This document shows, piece after piece, positions 33,267-41,996 of a DNA stretch of 64,000 bases (positions are counted from its first letter, which is position 1; every line of letters begins with the position of its first letter). This DNA comes from Treponema sp. OMZ 798 (GTDB taxonomy: Bacteria; Spirochaetota; Spirochaetia; Treponematales; Treponemataceae). The notes under the pieces are model-generated. The model searched no databases, was not told the DNA's origin, and worked only from the letters and a program-made list of their open reading frames with translations. The stretch covers positions 2,480,001 to 2,544,000 of the forward strand of contig NZ_CP051305.1 of NCBI RefSeq assembly GCF_024181385.1. Reading direction: 5' to 3'. A program made the translations under genes and the position numbers.

Positions 33267-34073
33267 ATGAGTACAAAAAGTTTACTTGATGGTGTAGAGG
33301 ATACATTATATATTCCACTTTCGGCAAGAATATATGCGTCTGAAAATTTCCCGGAATTTTTCTATGATGAAAAAGCATTGTCGTTAAAACAATATATACC
33401 GACGGATAACATAGAGAATAATACTACCGAATATTTTTATATGGCTAGTGTCTGCAGACAACACACAATAGATAAAAAGATAATAAAGTTTCTTGAAGAA
33501 AATATTCAAAGCAATGTAGTGTTTTTAGGGGCAGGGTTAGAAACCGCTTATAATCGTATTAATAATGTTAAATCTAACTTTTATCAAATAGATTTGCCTA
33601 ATGTTATAGATACCAGAAAAAGAGTATTAGGAAATGCACATAATGAAAAACTTCTCTCAGGAGATATGTTTACTCTTGATTGGGTAAAAGAGATAGATAC
33701 TTCATTGCCGACCATGATTGTTGTTTCGGGAGTATATCAGTACTTCAATGAAAACAAAATTATAGAGATGATTAAAAAAATGAAGTCTTTAATTCTTAAA
33801 GGAGAATTGGTATTTGATGCAACAAATTCTACCGGATTAAAACTTGCTAATAAGTATGTTCAAAAAACCGGTAATATCAATGCTAAGATGTATTTTAGTG
33901 TAGATAATCCAAAAGAATTTGCAAATACTACTAATACAAAACTTATAGATGTTGATGGATTTTTTGATGAAGCATTAAAAAATTGTAAAGGATTAAAATT
34001 AAAAACACGAATATATATGTATTTTGCCGATAAATTACATAGAACATTGGTTATGCACCTAAAATTCAATTAA
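33267..34073 (+). CDS. Leucine-carboxyl-methyltransferase-like SAM methyltransferase
   Basis: A 268-residue soluble methyltransferase. SAM-binding and family features are NVVFLGAGLETAYNRI, YQIDLPNVIDTRKRV and VVSGVYQYFNENKI, as in LCM/TcmP-like enzymes that O-methylate carboxylates or polyketides. AGGAGG precedes the ATG. It follows the GGDEF gene by 37 bp but no functional link is evident. No biosynthetic genes are nearby, so the substrate is open. Confidence 0.8.
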   Translation: MSTKSLLDGVEDTLYIPLSARIYASENFPEFFYDEKALSLKQYIPTDNIENNTTEYFYMASVCRQHTIDKKIIKFLEENIQSNVVFLGAGLETAYNRINNVKSNFYQIDLPNVIDTRKRVLGNAHNEKLLSGDMFTLDWVKEIDTSLPTMIVVSGVYQYFNENKIIEMIKKMKSLILKGELVFDATNSTGLKLANKYVQKTGNINAKMYFSVDNPKEFANTTNTKLIDVDGFFDEALKNCKGLKLKTRIYMYFADKLHRTLVMHLKFN

Positions 34074-34106
34074 TAACACAACACTAAAATTTATAAACTA
34101 AAGCCG

Positions 34107-34236
34107 ATGGACACTCGTAAATTAAGAAATCCATATTTTGCCTTAAATGCCGCAAAAGAACTTCAAGCCGAAATTCAAGCACCTAAACAATACATGAGAG
34201 CTTTTTAATGATCCGGTAAAAGCTCTTGAAGTTTAA
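34107..34236 (+). pseudogene. Possible gene fragment with a frameshift
   Basis: A 33-codon frame (MDTRKLRNPYFALNAAKELQ...) stops at 34208. Removing one T from the run of five at 34202-34206 would continue it as FNDPVKALEV to a stop at 34236. Composition looks protein-like, but there is no ribosome site or known family. It may be the tail of a decayed gene. The rest of the gap to the next gene shows nothing more. Confidence 0.3.
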
Positions 34237-34360
34237 GCATAAAATTTTAAGTATAAATGCTTGCAAATGTATCATAAATATACTATATTATTTGAAAATT
34301 TGATTAGGCTTAAAAATAAAAGTAATTACAATATAAAAAATTCCAAGAAGGAAGGTTTAG

Positions 34361-34672
34361 ATGAAAAAGAATTCTGTTTTAAAGATTACAGCATTGCTGT
34401 TAGTTTTGGTTATGGCTAGTATGACATTATCAAGTTGCATGACTAACCGCCACACAGTAGGAAATGGACCGCAGACAGGAATAGTTGAAAAAAGCAGACA
34501 GTGGTATGTCTTATGGGGATTGGTAAACTTAGGAGATCAAGACACTAAATCAATGGTAGGTTATGCAGCTGATTATAAAATTGAAACATATTATAGTGGA
34601 GTCGATTGGCTAATCAACTTATTCTTGGGATGGCTGTCTATCCAAAGCCGAACTATAAAAGTTACTAAATAA
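34361..34672 (+). CDS. Bor-like outer-membrane lipoprotein
   Basis: A 103-residue lipoprotein with a type II signal peptide ending at LSSC (Cys25-26 region). The mature part (HTVGNGPQTGIVEKSRQWYVLWGLVNLG...SRTIKVTK) resembles the Bor/Iss family of small lipoproteins, some of which affect serum survival in enterobacteria; that role is not established here. GAAGGAAGG precedes the ATG. It is followed by a strong hairpin. Confidence 0.8.
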   Translation: MKKNSVLKITALLLVLVMASMTLSSCMTNRHTVGNGPQTGIVEKSRQWYVLWGLVNLGDQDTKSMVGYAADYKIETYYSGVDWLINLFLGWLSIQSRTIKVTK

Positions 34673-34679
34673 AAATAGG

Positions 34680-34715
34680 TCTGTATATTAATCAGTTCAG
34701 TAATTAATATACAGA
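34680..34715 (+). terminator. Hairpin after the Bor-like gene
   Basis: A perfect 13-bp stem, TCTGTATATTAAT paired with ATTAATATACAGA, encloses a 10-nt loop. The trailing sequence TTATTGT is only partly T-rich, so it may act as a terminator or RNA-stabilising end. Confidence 0.6.
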
Positions 34716-34753
34716 TTATTGTAAATATAAAAACCGTTATCTCCCTCATCTCT

Positions 34754-34782
34754 TTGAAAATTTACCTTAAATAGTATATAAT
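34754..34782 (+). promoter_or_regulatory. Promoter predicted to give a leaderless mRNA
   Basis: TTGAAA (34754-34759), 17 nt, TATAAT (34777-34782), then GGAACT and the ATG at 34789. The six-base gap places the start of transcription at the initiation codon. Confidence 0.7.
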
Positions 34783-34788
34783 GGAACT

Positions 34789-36345
34789 ATGAATCAGGAC
34801 AGGGTTAAAGAAATATTGCTTGAGACGGCAGATACCGAGCTTGAGTTTTCGGTGGTTTTTACAGGCAAGAGCAGTAAAAAGGTAAACGGGCTTTATAAGC
34901 CGGACACACACGAAATTATTCTTCACAATAAGAATTTTGCAAACGATAATGAACTTATTTACACGGCGGTGCATGAATATACTCATCACAAGCAGTGCGA
35001 AAAAGAGGGCGGCTTTTATTCAAAACGGGTGCATAGTCCTAAGTTTTGGACGCTCTTCCATAGCCTTCTTGCTGAGGCCGAAAAGAAGGGTTTTTATAAG
35101 ATTACGCTTGAAGAGTCGCCGGAACTTTTGGAATTAACCGATGAGATTCGGCAGGTTATAATGGTAGAAGACGGTAAGCTTATGAAAGAGCTCGGCCGCT
35201 TACTCGGAAAAGCCCGTCCGCTTTGTAAAAAAGCGGGGGTAAGATACGAAGACTATGTTGACAGAGTACTCTGTCTTCCGCGAGCCTCTGCAACCGCTCT
35301 CGAAAAAATAAGTGCTTATAATGTAAGCCCTGCGATAGGTTATGAGGCTATGAAGCTTGTAGCCAATATAGGCAATGCAGAAAAAAGAGCCGAAGCGGAG
35401 GAAATGTTTTTAAATAAAATGAGTCCCGCATCGATACGGGGGCAAATTTCTAAAAAGAAAGAAGAAGATCCGCGCCGAACCTTAGAAAAAGAAAAGCGCC
35501 GTTTAGAAAAAACCATTTTAAGTCTTCAAGCGAAACTTGAAACGGTTGAAAGCAGGCTTGCAAATATGCCGATAAGCCCCTTTATAATCGCAGTGATTTT
35601 TTCGGTATTTACATCACTTCCTATGATTGCGCAAAACTCAAATCCGATTCCCATTCCGTCCGTTCCGCCGATTCCGGGAATACCGGCCATTCCTAAGCCG
35701 AACACTGTAGGCCCTGCAATTCCTCAAGCACCGGCAGCCCCTGAATTTTTCAAACTAGATAATCAGCCTAAAAATGAAAAAGTCTTGACAAGAAAAAGAT
35801 TAACTCCTGCCGAAATGATAGAGAGGTTAAACTCAAGCCAAGACGGAGCCTTTGCAAAAAGGCTTATGAGCACCCTCATCGAAAATGACGATCAGGGCTT
35901 CGATGTTCTAAATAAAATTATAGAAGAACTTTCAAAAAATGATATACAAAAATTTCCGGTACAGACAGGAAGCGGTAAAAACAAAGAAGGTCTTTTAATA
36001 AGAACCTTTAATTTTAACGGAAAAAATATGTTGGAAGAATTCGGCTCTTTTGCAGTTTCTGACATAACCCCCGATAAAAGTTTTTTTCTTGCAGCAGAAT
36101 CAAAGGCTGCAGCAGCAGGACAAAAAAACGGAGAGCGGCTGTACATCTTTGCAAAACGGAACATAACCGGAACCTACAAGCTCTTTGTAGAAATAAACCA
36201 AGACACAAAAAATCACAGCTCATTATTTTTTAAGCTTTTTAAAAATTCTCCATTTGAAGCAAAGTTGGATCAAAATATTTTACTTTCCCAAATAAAAAAT
36301 GATAGATTCGATTTAGATGCCGTTTTTGACTTGGCTTCAAATTAA
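34789..36345 (+). CDS. HExxH-containing single-pass membrane protein
   Basis: A 518-residue protein I cannot assign. In order: an N-terminal domain with HEYTHH (His62-His66, a zinc-protease-like HExxH), a middle region with an AYNVSPAIGYEAM..MSPASIRGQI segment that is superficially ParB-like, a coiled coil (about 225-258), one membrane helix (about 262-282), a proline/isoleucine-rich linker (PIPIPSVPPIPGIPAIP) and a C-terminal domain of ~190 residues with no known match. The linker and C-terminal domain would be periplasmic if the N-terminus is inside. The sequence after about residue 260 looks like a signal peptide, so a fusion of two ancestral genes is possible. Translation is probably leaderless. 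Confidence 0.75.
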   Translation: MNQDRVKEILLETADTELEFSVVFTGKSSKKVNGLYKPDTHEIILHNKNFANDNELIYTAVHEYTHHKQCEKEGGFYSKRVHSPKFWTLFHSLLAEAEKKGFYKITLEESPELLELTDEIRQVIMVEDGKLMKELGRLLGKARPLCKKAGVRYEDYVDRVLCLPRASATALEKISAYNVSPAIGYEAMKLVANIGNAEKRAEAEEMFLNKMSPASIRGQISKKKEEDPRRTLEKEKRRLEKTILSLQAKLETVESRLANMPISPFIIAVIFSVFTSLPMIAQNSNPIPIPSVPPIPGIPAIPKPNTVGPAIPQAPAAPEFFKLDNQPKNEKVLTRKRLTPAEMIERLNSSQDGAFAKRLMSTLIENDDQGFDVLNKIIEELSKNDIQKFPVQTGSGKNKEGLLIRTFNFNGKNMLEEFGSFAVSDITPDKSFFLAAESKAAAAGQKNGERLYIFAKRNITGTYKLFVEINQDTKNHSSLFFKLFKNSPFEAKLDQNILLSQIKNDRFDLDAVFDLASN

Positions 36346-36409
36346 ATAAGCTTATATTGAGATTGTAAAAACGATGAAAAGATTATAAAAATAAAGATGG
36401 TGCAACTAT

Positions 36410-36450
36410 AAAAAGGAAGACCCACTCAAAAGGAGGATAATGAGTGAGTC
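36410..36450 (-). terminator. Candidate terminator of ychF, overlapping a plus-strand small frame
   Basis: On the minus strand GACTCACTCA (complement of 36441-36450) pairs with TGAGTGGGTC (complement of 36419-36428), 10 bp with one G-T, then TTCCTTTTT. It lies about 130 bp past the ychF stop. On the plus strand the loop exposes AAAGGAGGATAATG. Confidence 0.55.
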
Positions 36451-36559
36451 TAGTGAAAAACAGTGTGTATCGTTTGTGTGTGGCCTGAGTATACTTGAAA
36501 TATATAAAAATGTCAAGACATTTTATAAAAATTATTGTTTTTATTTAAATTTAAGTTAA
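36440..36559 (+). CDS. Possible small protein (39 residues)
   Basis: An ATG at 36440 sits 5 nt after AGGAGG and opens a 39-codon frame (MSESSEKQCVSFVCGLSILE...) with a hydrophobic, Tyr-rich C-terminal half. The ribosome site and start codon are within the loop and arm of a 10-bp hairpin. No family is recognised and the hairpin is also explained as the ychF terminator, so this is tentative. Confidence 0.3.
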   Translation: MSESSEKQCVSFVCGLSILEIYKNVKTFYKNYCFYLNLS

Positions 36560-36580
36560 AAATAATCTGCCGGACAAAAA

Positions 36581-37687
36581 TTAAACGTTAAACTTAAAGA
36601 ACATAACATCTCCGTCGTTTACCACATAGGCCTTTCCTTCTTGACGGTAACGTCCTGCTTCTTTTATCTTTTGCTCACTGCCATATTTTACAAAGTCATC
36701 AAAGCTGTATACTTCCGCCTTTATAAAGCCCTTTTCAAAATCGGTATGAATAACTCCGGCAGCCTTTGGAGCCGTATCACCTGCATGAATTGTCCATGCA
36801 CGGCACTCATCTTCTCCGGCTGTAAAAAAGGTTCTTAATCCTATCAAGTGATAGGCAGCCCTTGCAAGCTGTGAAAGGCCCGATTCCTCTAAGCCTACCT
36901 CTTCTAAAAAGCTTAATCGTTCTTCTTCGCTTTCAAGGTCGGCAAGCTCGGCTTCAAACTTTCCGCAGATAATTACCGTATCGGCTCCCTCGGCTTCCGC
37001 AATCTTTTTAACCGCGGCCACATAGGGATTACTGTCTTGTGCCCCTGTTTCATCTACATTGCAAACATACATTTGAGGCTTCATCGTAATCAGATGAGTG
37101 TCATAGATTGCTTCCCTTTCATCATCGGTTAAGTCGGCAAGACGGGCTCCCCTTCCTTCTTGTAAGAGGGGGCGGATTTTTTCGATGGCACGCATTACGA
37201 CAGCGGCTTCTTTTTGAGCCTCCTTTCCCATACGGCTCGCTTTTTCGGCACGCTCGGCTCTTTTATCCAAACTTGCAAGATCTGCAAGAGCAAGTTCGAT
37301 ATTTATGGTTTCGATATCCGAGGCAGGATCTATTTTTCCTGCAACATGAACAATGTCGTCATTATCAAAACAGCGTACAACGTGGGCGATAACTCCTACT
37401 TCTCTGATGTGAGATAAAAACTGATTGCCTAAACCTTCTCCTTTTGAGGCTCCCTTTACAAGACCTGCAATATCCACAAATTCTACGGTTGCAGGAATTA
37501 TCTTTTTAGGGTTAAAATGTTCTGCCAATTTTTTTAAACGGGCATCGGGTAAACTTACAATTCCCACATTGGGATTTATTGTACAAAAGGGATAGTTAGC
37601 GGCCTCAGCCGGCGCACTTGTGAGGGCCGAAAATATAGTCGATTTTCCTACATTGGGTAAACCCACAATTCCGCAATTTATAGCCAT
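36581..37687 (-). CDS. ychF: Ribosome-binding ATPase YchF
   Basis: A 368-residue universally conserved P-loop protein with [11 protein letters not shown] (G1), [10 protein letters not shown] (G3), the altered G4 NVDET that gives ATP preference in this family, and the C-terminal TGS domain ending [10 protein letters not shown]. It associates with ribosomes and is linked to stress responses. The ATG at 37687 is preceded by GGAGG 6 nt away; a start further upstream at 37726 would overlap this site and is rejected. Confidence 0.96.
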   Translation of the reverse strand: MAINCGIVGLPNVGKSTIFSALTSAPAEAANYPFCTINPNVGIVSLPDARLKKLAEHFNPKKIIPATVEFVDIAGLVKGASKGEGLGNQFLSHIREVGVIAHVVRCFDNDDIVHVAGKIDPASDIETINIELALADLASLDKRAERAEKASRMGKEAQKEAAVVMRAIEKIRPLLQEGRGARLADLTDDEREAIYDTHLITMKPQMYVCNVDETGAQDSNPYVAAVKKIAEAEGADTVIICGKFEAELADLESEEERLSFLEEVGLEESGLSQLARAAYHLIGLRTFFTAGEDECRAWTIHAGDTAPKAAGVIHTDFEKGFIKAEVYSFDDFVKYGSEQKIKEAGRYRQEGKAYVVNDGDVMFFKFNV

Positions 37688-37713
37688 ATCATTCCTCCAA
37701 AAACTTTCTAGGC

Positions 37714-39543
37714 TTAGTTTTCCCAAATAAGGTATTCGGGACTGTAAACATAGATACCTTTTTTTGACTTCAAATTTAAAAAGTCCGTAAACGCCTTGAG
37801 GTCTACAAAGTTCATCTGCGAAATAGCCGAAGCATTAAGGTCTTCTAAAATACTCTTCACTAAGGCCTCTGTTAAAGGCAGGGGCTTTTTTATTTCTTTT
37901 ACGGAATATTGATCTTTTATATTTGCAAGCTCTGCAGCATATTTTGCAGCCTCGTTCAAGGAGCCGAGGGCATCGACTAACTTTAAATTTAGTGCCTGCT
38001 CACCGGAATAGACTCGGCCGCCTGCCAACTCTGCAACGGTTTTTTCGGGAAGGCTTCTTCCTTTTGCTACGGTTTCGATAAAGGTTTTATATATGTGCAT
38101 AACTTCGAGCTGCCGCACTTCTTTTTCTTCCTGCGAGGGATCTTCTAAGACGGAATATGAAGGTTTTTGACCGGAGTAAACCAAATCGCTTGTAATTCCG
38201 AGGTATTTTTTTACTGCTTCCTTAAAAGATGGGGCTGTAGCCAATACACCGATTGATCCCGTAATTGTGTAGGGGCTCGCAAAAATATAATCGGCTGAAG
38301 AAGAAATCCAATAAGCCCCTGAGGCTGCAACAGAGCCCATCGAAACTACAACCGGTTTTCCTGAGGCCTTAGCCCTATCGACAGCACGCCTAATTTCTTC
38401 CGAAGCAAAAACTTCTCCGCCTCCCGAATTTACTCTTAAAACGATGGCCTTTACTGTAGGATCTTCTAAGGCCATATCAAAAAGCTCGACTATCTTATAG
38501 CTTACGGCGGCCTCATCTATAGGGCCCGTACCAATAGAAGTAATCGCTCCGTTTACATGAATAATTCCTATCGAATTTTGAGAAGGCATTTCTGCAAAAT
38601 TTGCATTATAAGAAACATAGTCTATTGTATTTACACTGACCGAAAATGTCTTACTGTCGGCAAAACCTATGTTTGCGGCAAATTCATCAACTGAGGCTAT
38701 GTCCGTAACAAAGCCCTCTTCTAAAGCAGCCTTTGCTCCGTTGCCCGCATATTTTTTTATAAGAGCATTGTTATTTTGTGCGAAGATCCTAATTTTTTCG
38801 GGGGATATATTTCGATTGGCGGCGATGTCCGAGGTGTATTTTTCCCACAAATTATCGAACATGGATTTTAAATTGGATCTTACATTTTCGGAAAGAGTAT
38901 CTCTGGAATAGGTTTCGGCCATCCCCTTGTAGGCTCCGGCCTGTATCACATTCCACTTAATACCGAATTTTTCTTCCAAACCTTTAAAGAATACAGGGCG
39001 GGAGGCAAATCCTGCAAAGGAAACTTCTCCTAAGGGGTCAATTCCGATACGGTCTGCATAGGATGCTAAAAAGTAAGACGGAATCGAATAGCCTACAGAA
39101 TAGGCATATATCTTTTTACCGGAATTTTTAAAGGAACTTAAAGCCGCCCCTAACTCGCTTAAATGTCCGGATGACAGGCCTGCCAATTCCGAAAAGTCCA
39201 AATAAAGGCCGGTTATACGCCTATCGACAGCAGCATTTTTTACGGCTTTTACAATATCCGAAACGAGGACAACCGATTTTTTCCCAATTCCGGGAATACC
39301 GGCCGAAAAAATATCCGCTTCCTTTTCTGAAATAATACCGGAAGGATTTATCTTTAAAACAGCCTCATTAGGTACTCGGATTACGGCCTTTGTATTTGAG
39401 GGAATAGTTCCCATAACCCCTAAAAATGTAAAAAAGAAAAAGAAGAAAACGATGTTTATTATTATCAAGCGTAAAATATTTATTCCTCTAAAAAGAGTTC
39501 TAAAAAAGCCCGGACGCTTTCTTTGTTCTTGATTTTCCTGCAT
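37714..39543 (-). CDS. sppA: Signal peptide peptidase SppA, long form
   Basis: A 609-residue membrane protease with an N-terminal anchor (about residues 25-45) and two tandem S49 domains. The nucleophile Ser is in VVSMGSVAASGAYWISSSAD in the second domain; the first domain supplies the catalytic Lys in this two-domain type. It degrades cleaved signal peptides. It lies just upstream of ychF (26-bp gap) on the same strand and may be cotranscribed. AGGAG is 6-7 nt before the ATG. Confidence 0.92.
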   Translation of the reverse strand: MQENQEQRKRPGFFRTLFRGINILRLIIINIVFFFFFFTFLGVMGTIPSNTKAVIRVPNEAVLKINPSGIISEKEADIFSAGIPGIGKKSVVLVSDIVKAVKNAAVDRRITGLYLDFSELAGLSSGHLSELGAALSSFKNSGKKIYAYSVGYSIPSYFLASYADRIGIDPLGEVSFAGFASRPVFFKGLEEKFGIKWNVIQAGAYKGMAETYSRDTLSENVRSNLKSMFDNLWEKYTSDIAANRNISPEKIRIFAQNNNALIKKYAGNGAKAALEEGFVTDIASVDEFAANIGFADSKTFSVSVNTIDYVSYNANFAEMPSQNSIGIIHVNGAITSIGTGPIDEAAVSYKIVELFDMALEDPTVKAIVLRVNSGGGEVFASEEIRRAVDRAKASGKPVVVSMGSVAASGAYWISSSADYIFASPYTITGSIGVLATAPSFKEAVKKYLGITSDLVYSGQKPSYSVLEDPSQEEKEVRQLEVMHIYKTFIETVAKGRSLPEKTVAELAGGRVYSGEQALNLKLVDALGSLNEAAKYAAELANIKDQYSVKEIKKPLPLTEALVKSILEDLNASAISQMNFVDLKAFTDFLNLKSKKGIYVYSPEYLIWEN

Positions 39544-39631
39544 ATTTTGCTCCTAGAATGAAATTCGAAACGCTATGATAGCAAAAAAACGCTTTTTTTT
39601 CAACTAAGAGCAATTTCAGCGATTTTAGAAA

Positions 39632-39657
39632 TTTTTTATGACAAATGTCATAAAAAA
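39632..39657 (+). promoter_or_regulatory. Perfect 12-bp palindrome, candidate activator site
   Basis: TTTTTTATGACA and TGTCATAAAAAA flank two bases. The core TGACA-N2-TGTCA is symmetric like CRP/FNR-type operators. The centre is about 60 bp upstream of the start predicted from TATAAT at 39693-39698, which has no good -35 box. That is the position of a class I activator. A terminator role is less likely because neither adjacent gene ends here. Confidence 0.5.
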
Positions 39658-39720
39658 GTGATTATCTGCACTTCACTTTTTGTTAAAAAAAATATAATCT
39701 ATAAAAAATTGGAGGTTTAT

Positions 39721-40473
39721 ATGAGAAAAAGACTCTTAGTTATTTTGCTTGTTATTTTAAGTTTTAGCTTATATTCTCAAGAAATTTACGATAATTTTTA
39801 TAAATTTAAGGCTGAATTATACAATACGGCTTTAGAAAAAATGGAGGCTTCTATCGCTGAATATCGCGAAAAGACCCAAAAAATGCAAATTTCTGAAGAA
39901 GAAAAACTGACACTTCAAAATTTTTTGATTTTGGAAGAAGTGAACCTCTTAAATAAGGATAACAGTAATAAGAAAAAAATATTTTCAAAGTTAAAAACTC
40001 AAAATGATAAGAGTGCTGTTTTTATGCAGGGAAAAAAGAATTCGCAAGCCGGCAAATGGTTTTTACTCAGCTGGGGCGATATTAAATCTCAGTACATAAG
40101 CTTTTTAGCCGGACAGGATATGTATAAAGAAGCCTATGACACAAAATTGCTTTATCTTGATGCCTTAAAGCAAGATAAAAAATTTGCTCCGGCAAGGATA
40201 TCCTATGGTTTGTGGCTGTTTTTTGCTCCTCCCATAGCAGGCGGCGGATATGAAAATTCATTAAAGGAATTTTCAAAGGCTGTATCAAATGCAAAAAACA
40301 ATTATGAAAAATACTTGGCTCTGATTTTCAGATCGCAGGTTTATTTTGCACTTGAAAATATGGATTTGTCCAAAAAAGATTTAAAGGCTGCAGCCGGATT
40401 GATAGCCGATGAGAATTTCAGCCTAGTAATTGAGGAGTTAAATAAGAATGATCAAATATTCTTTTCAAAATAG
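39721..40473 (+). CDS. Secreted TPR-like protein, first gene of envelope operon
   Basis: A 250-residue exported protein: signal peptide (MRKRLLVILLVILSFSLYSQ), then an all-helical region with repeated patterns (YKEAYDTKLLYLDALKQDKKFAPA..., NYEKYLALIFRSQVYFALENMDLSKKDLKAA) resembling TPR units. It probably scaffolds protein contacts in the periplasm. GGAGG sits 6 nt before the ATG at 39721; the in-frame start at 39658 was rejected. The next gene begins inside its last codons. Confidence 0.75.
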   Translation: MRKRLLVILLVILSFSLYSQEIYDNFYKFKAELYNTALEKMEASIAEYREKTQKMQISEEEKLTLQNFLILEEVNLLNKDNSNKKKIFSKLKTQNDKSAVFMQGKKNSQAGKWFLLSWGDIKSQYISFLAGQDMYKEAYDTKLLYLDALKQDKKFAPARISYGLWLFFAPPIAGGGYENSLKEFSKAVSNAKNNYEKYLALIFRSQVYFALENMDLSKKDLKAAAGLIADENFSLVIEELNKNDQIFFSK

Positions 40474-41293
40474 AACCTATAAATTGATAGCGTTTTTTTT
40501 CCTCTTTACTTGTTTTTCTTTTTTTTGTTTTGCACAAGAAAATTCTGTACAATCCTTAGATTCGGGTAAAGCAAAAATCTTTAATCTGGATGAATGCGGT
40601 TCTCTTTTTGCCGAATATTATAGAAATAGCAGCATCAGCGATGAAGATTTGAAAACCTTAATAGACGGAATAAATCACCTTACAGGTTCTTTGGATAAGA
40701 TTCTTGTAGAGGATAAAAAGATGAGAGATATAAAAAAACAAAATGAACTTTTAATCTTATATCTTGAATATGCTGAAATTCTTTCGACGATTTATAATTA
40801 CGGCGGAATGAATCATCAAGGTAAGGTAATAAAAAAAATAGATAAAAATTTAAAAAGATTTTTAAAATTATCTAATTTGGAAGGTGAGGTATATTTAAAA
40901 TATGCAGATTATCTTTATACAAAACTTCCGCTTCCCGAAACAAAACGTTTTAACACAATCTTAACCCTTCCGGTTTTATACAGAAGGGCTCTTTTAAAAG
41001 ATAAAAACAATAAGACAGCTTTTGTAAAATTATCTTGCTGGCAAATTGCCGCTGCCGATGAAACCACTTCAAATTTTAATTCGCAAATTAAGGCAACAGA
41101 AGAATACATTGAAGAATTAAATGATGTTGATAAATTTAACGCTTATATATGGTATTCTATATTTTATATGAAAATATATGATACAAAAAAAGGCTGGGAG
41201 CATTTTTATAAGGCAAAAAATATTTTTCCCAATCATCCTATCGTTTCATTACTTCATGAAAATTATAAAAAAGGAATTTTAGGCGGCTTATGA
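40448..41293 (+). CDS. Secreted helical protein of the envelope operon
   Basis: A 281-residue exported protein with a longer signal sequence (helix about 12-30, ending CFAQ) and a helix-rich mature part that resembles TPR proteins (for example YLEYAEILSTIYNY, YLKYADYLYTKLP). It overlaps the previous gene by 26 bp and the ATPase by 4 bp, indicating coupled translation. Probably an accessory periplasmic component; no enzyme motif is visible. Confidence 0.7.
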   Translation: MIKYSFQNRTYKLIAFFFLFTCFSFFCFAQENSVQSLDSGKAKIFNLDECGSLFAEYYRNSSISDEDLKTLIDGINHLTGSLDKILVEDKKMRDIKKQNELLILYLEYAEILSTIYNYGGMNHQGKVIKKIDKNLKRFLKLSNLEGEVYLKYADYLYTKLPLPETKRFNTILTLPVLYRRALLKDKNNKTAFVKLSCWQIAAADETTSNFNSQIKATEEYIEELNDVDKFNAYIWYSIFYMKIYDTKKGWEHFYKAKNIFPNHPIVSLLHENYKKGILGGL

Positions 41294-41979
41294 TAAACGC
41301 AGAGCTTAAAGTTAAAAACTTATATAAAACTTACAGTATTGACACAAAAAAAATTGAAGTTACAAAAAATATTTCGTTTACTGCCGAGCGGGGAAGTATG
41401 ATTTGGATTTACGGTAATTCCGGGGCAGGGAAGTCCACATTTTTAAATCTAATTACAGGAATAGATTATCCCGATTCGGGAGAAATAGAATGGGGCGATA
41501 AAAATATAAATAAAATGAATAACGGCGAAAGAGCTAAATTCAGGCTTGAAAATTGCGGTCTTATTTTTCAATTTTTTGAATTGATAAAATCTCAAACCGT
41601 TTTTGATAATGCTTCCATACCTTTAAAAATTCAAAAAAAACCCAAAAAAGAAATAAAAGAAAAGCTCATGCCTTTGTTTGAATATTTTGATTTAAAAGAT
41701 TTGATTTATAAAAAGCCTAATGAACTTTCAGGCGGAGAAAAACAAAGGGTTTCGATAGTAAGAGCTCTTTCCTGCAATCCAAAATACATTCTTGCTGATG
41801 AAATAACTTCTTCACTTGATTCGGATAGGTCAAATCAAGTTTATGAATATTTGCGTAAATACTTAAAAGAAAAAAACGGAGTGGGAATTTTTGTTTCGCA
41901 TGATCCTATTATAAAAAATTATGCGGATAAGATTTATAGAATGGTCAGCGGTTCATTGAATGAAACCGCAGGAGAATAA
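41290..41979 (+). CDS. LolD/MacB-type ABC ATPase
   Basis: A 229-residue ATPase: Walker A GNSGAGKST, signature LSGGEKQRVSIVRAL, Walker B ILADEITSSLD, H-loop VSHD. The family energises FtsX-type permeases such as LolCE. Its genomic partners here are a MacB/LolC-type permease, a LolA-like protein and outer-membrane proteins, so envelope lipoprotein or lipid transfer is the likely task. The 17-bp gap to the permease supports an operon. Confidence 0.92.
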   Translation: MINAELKVKNLYKTYSIDTKKIEVTKNISFTAERGSMIWIYGNSGAGKSTFLNLITGIDYPDSGEIEWGDKNINKMNNGERAKFRLENCGLIFQFFELIKSQTVFDNASIPLKIQKKPKKEIKEKLMPLFEYFDLKDLIYKKPNELSGGEKQRVSIVRALSCNPKYILADEITSSLDSDRSNQVYEYLRKYLKEKNGVGIFVSHDPIIKNYADKIYRMVSGSLNETAGE

Positions 41980-41996
41980 AAACTTTTGGAGAAAAA

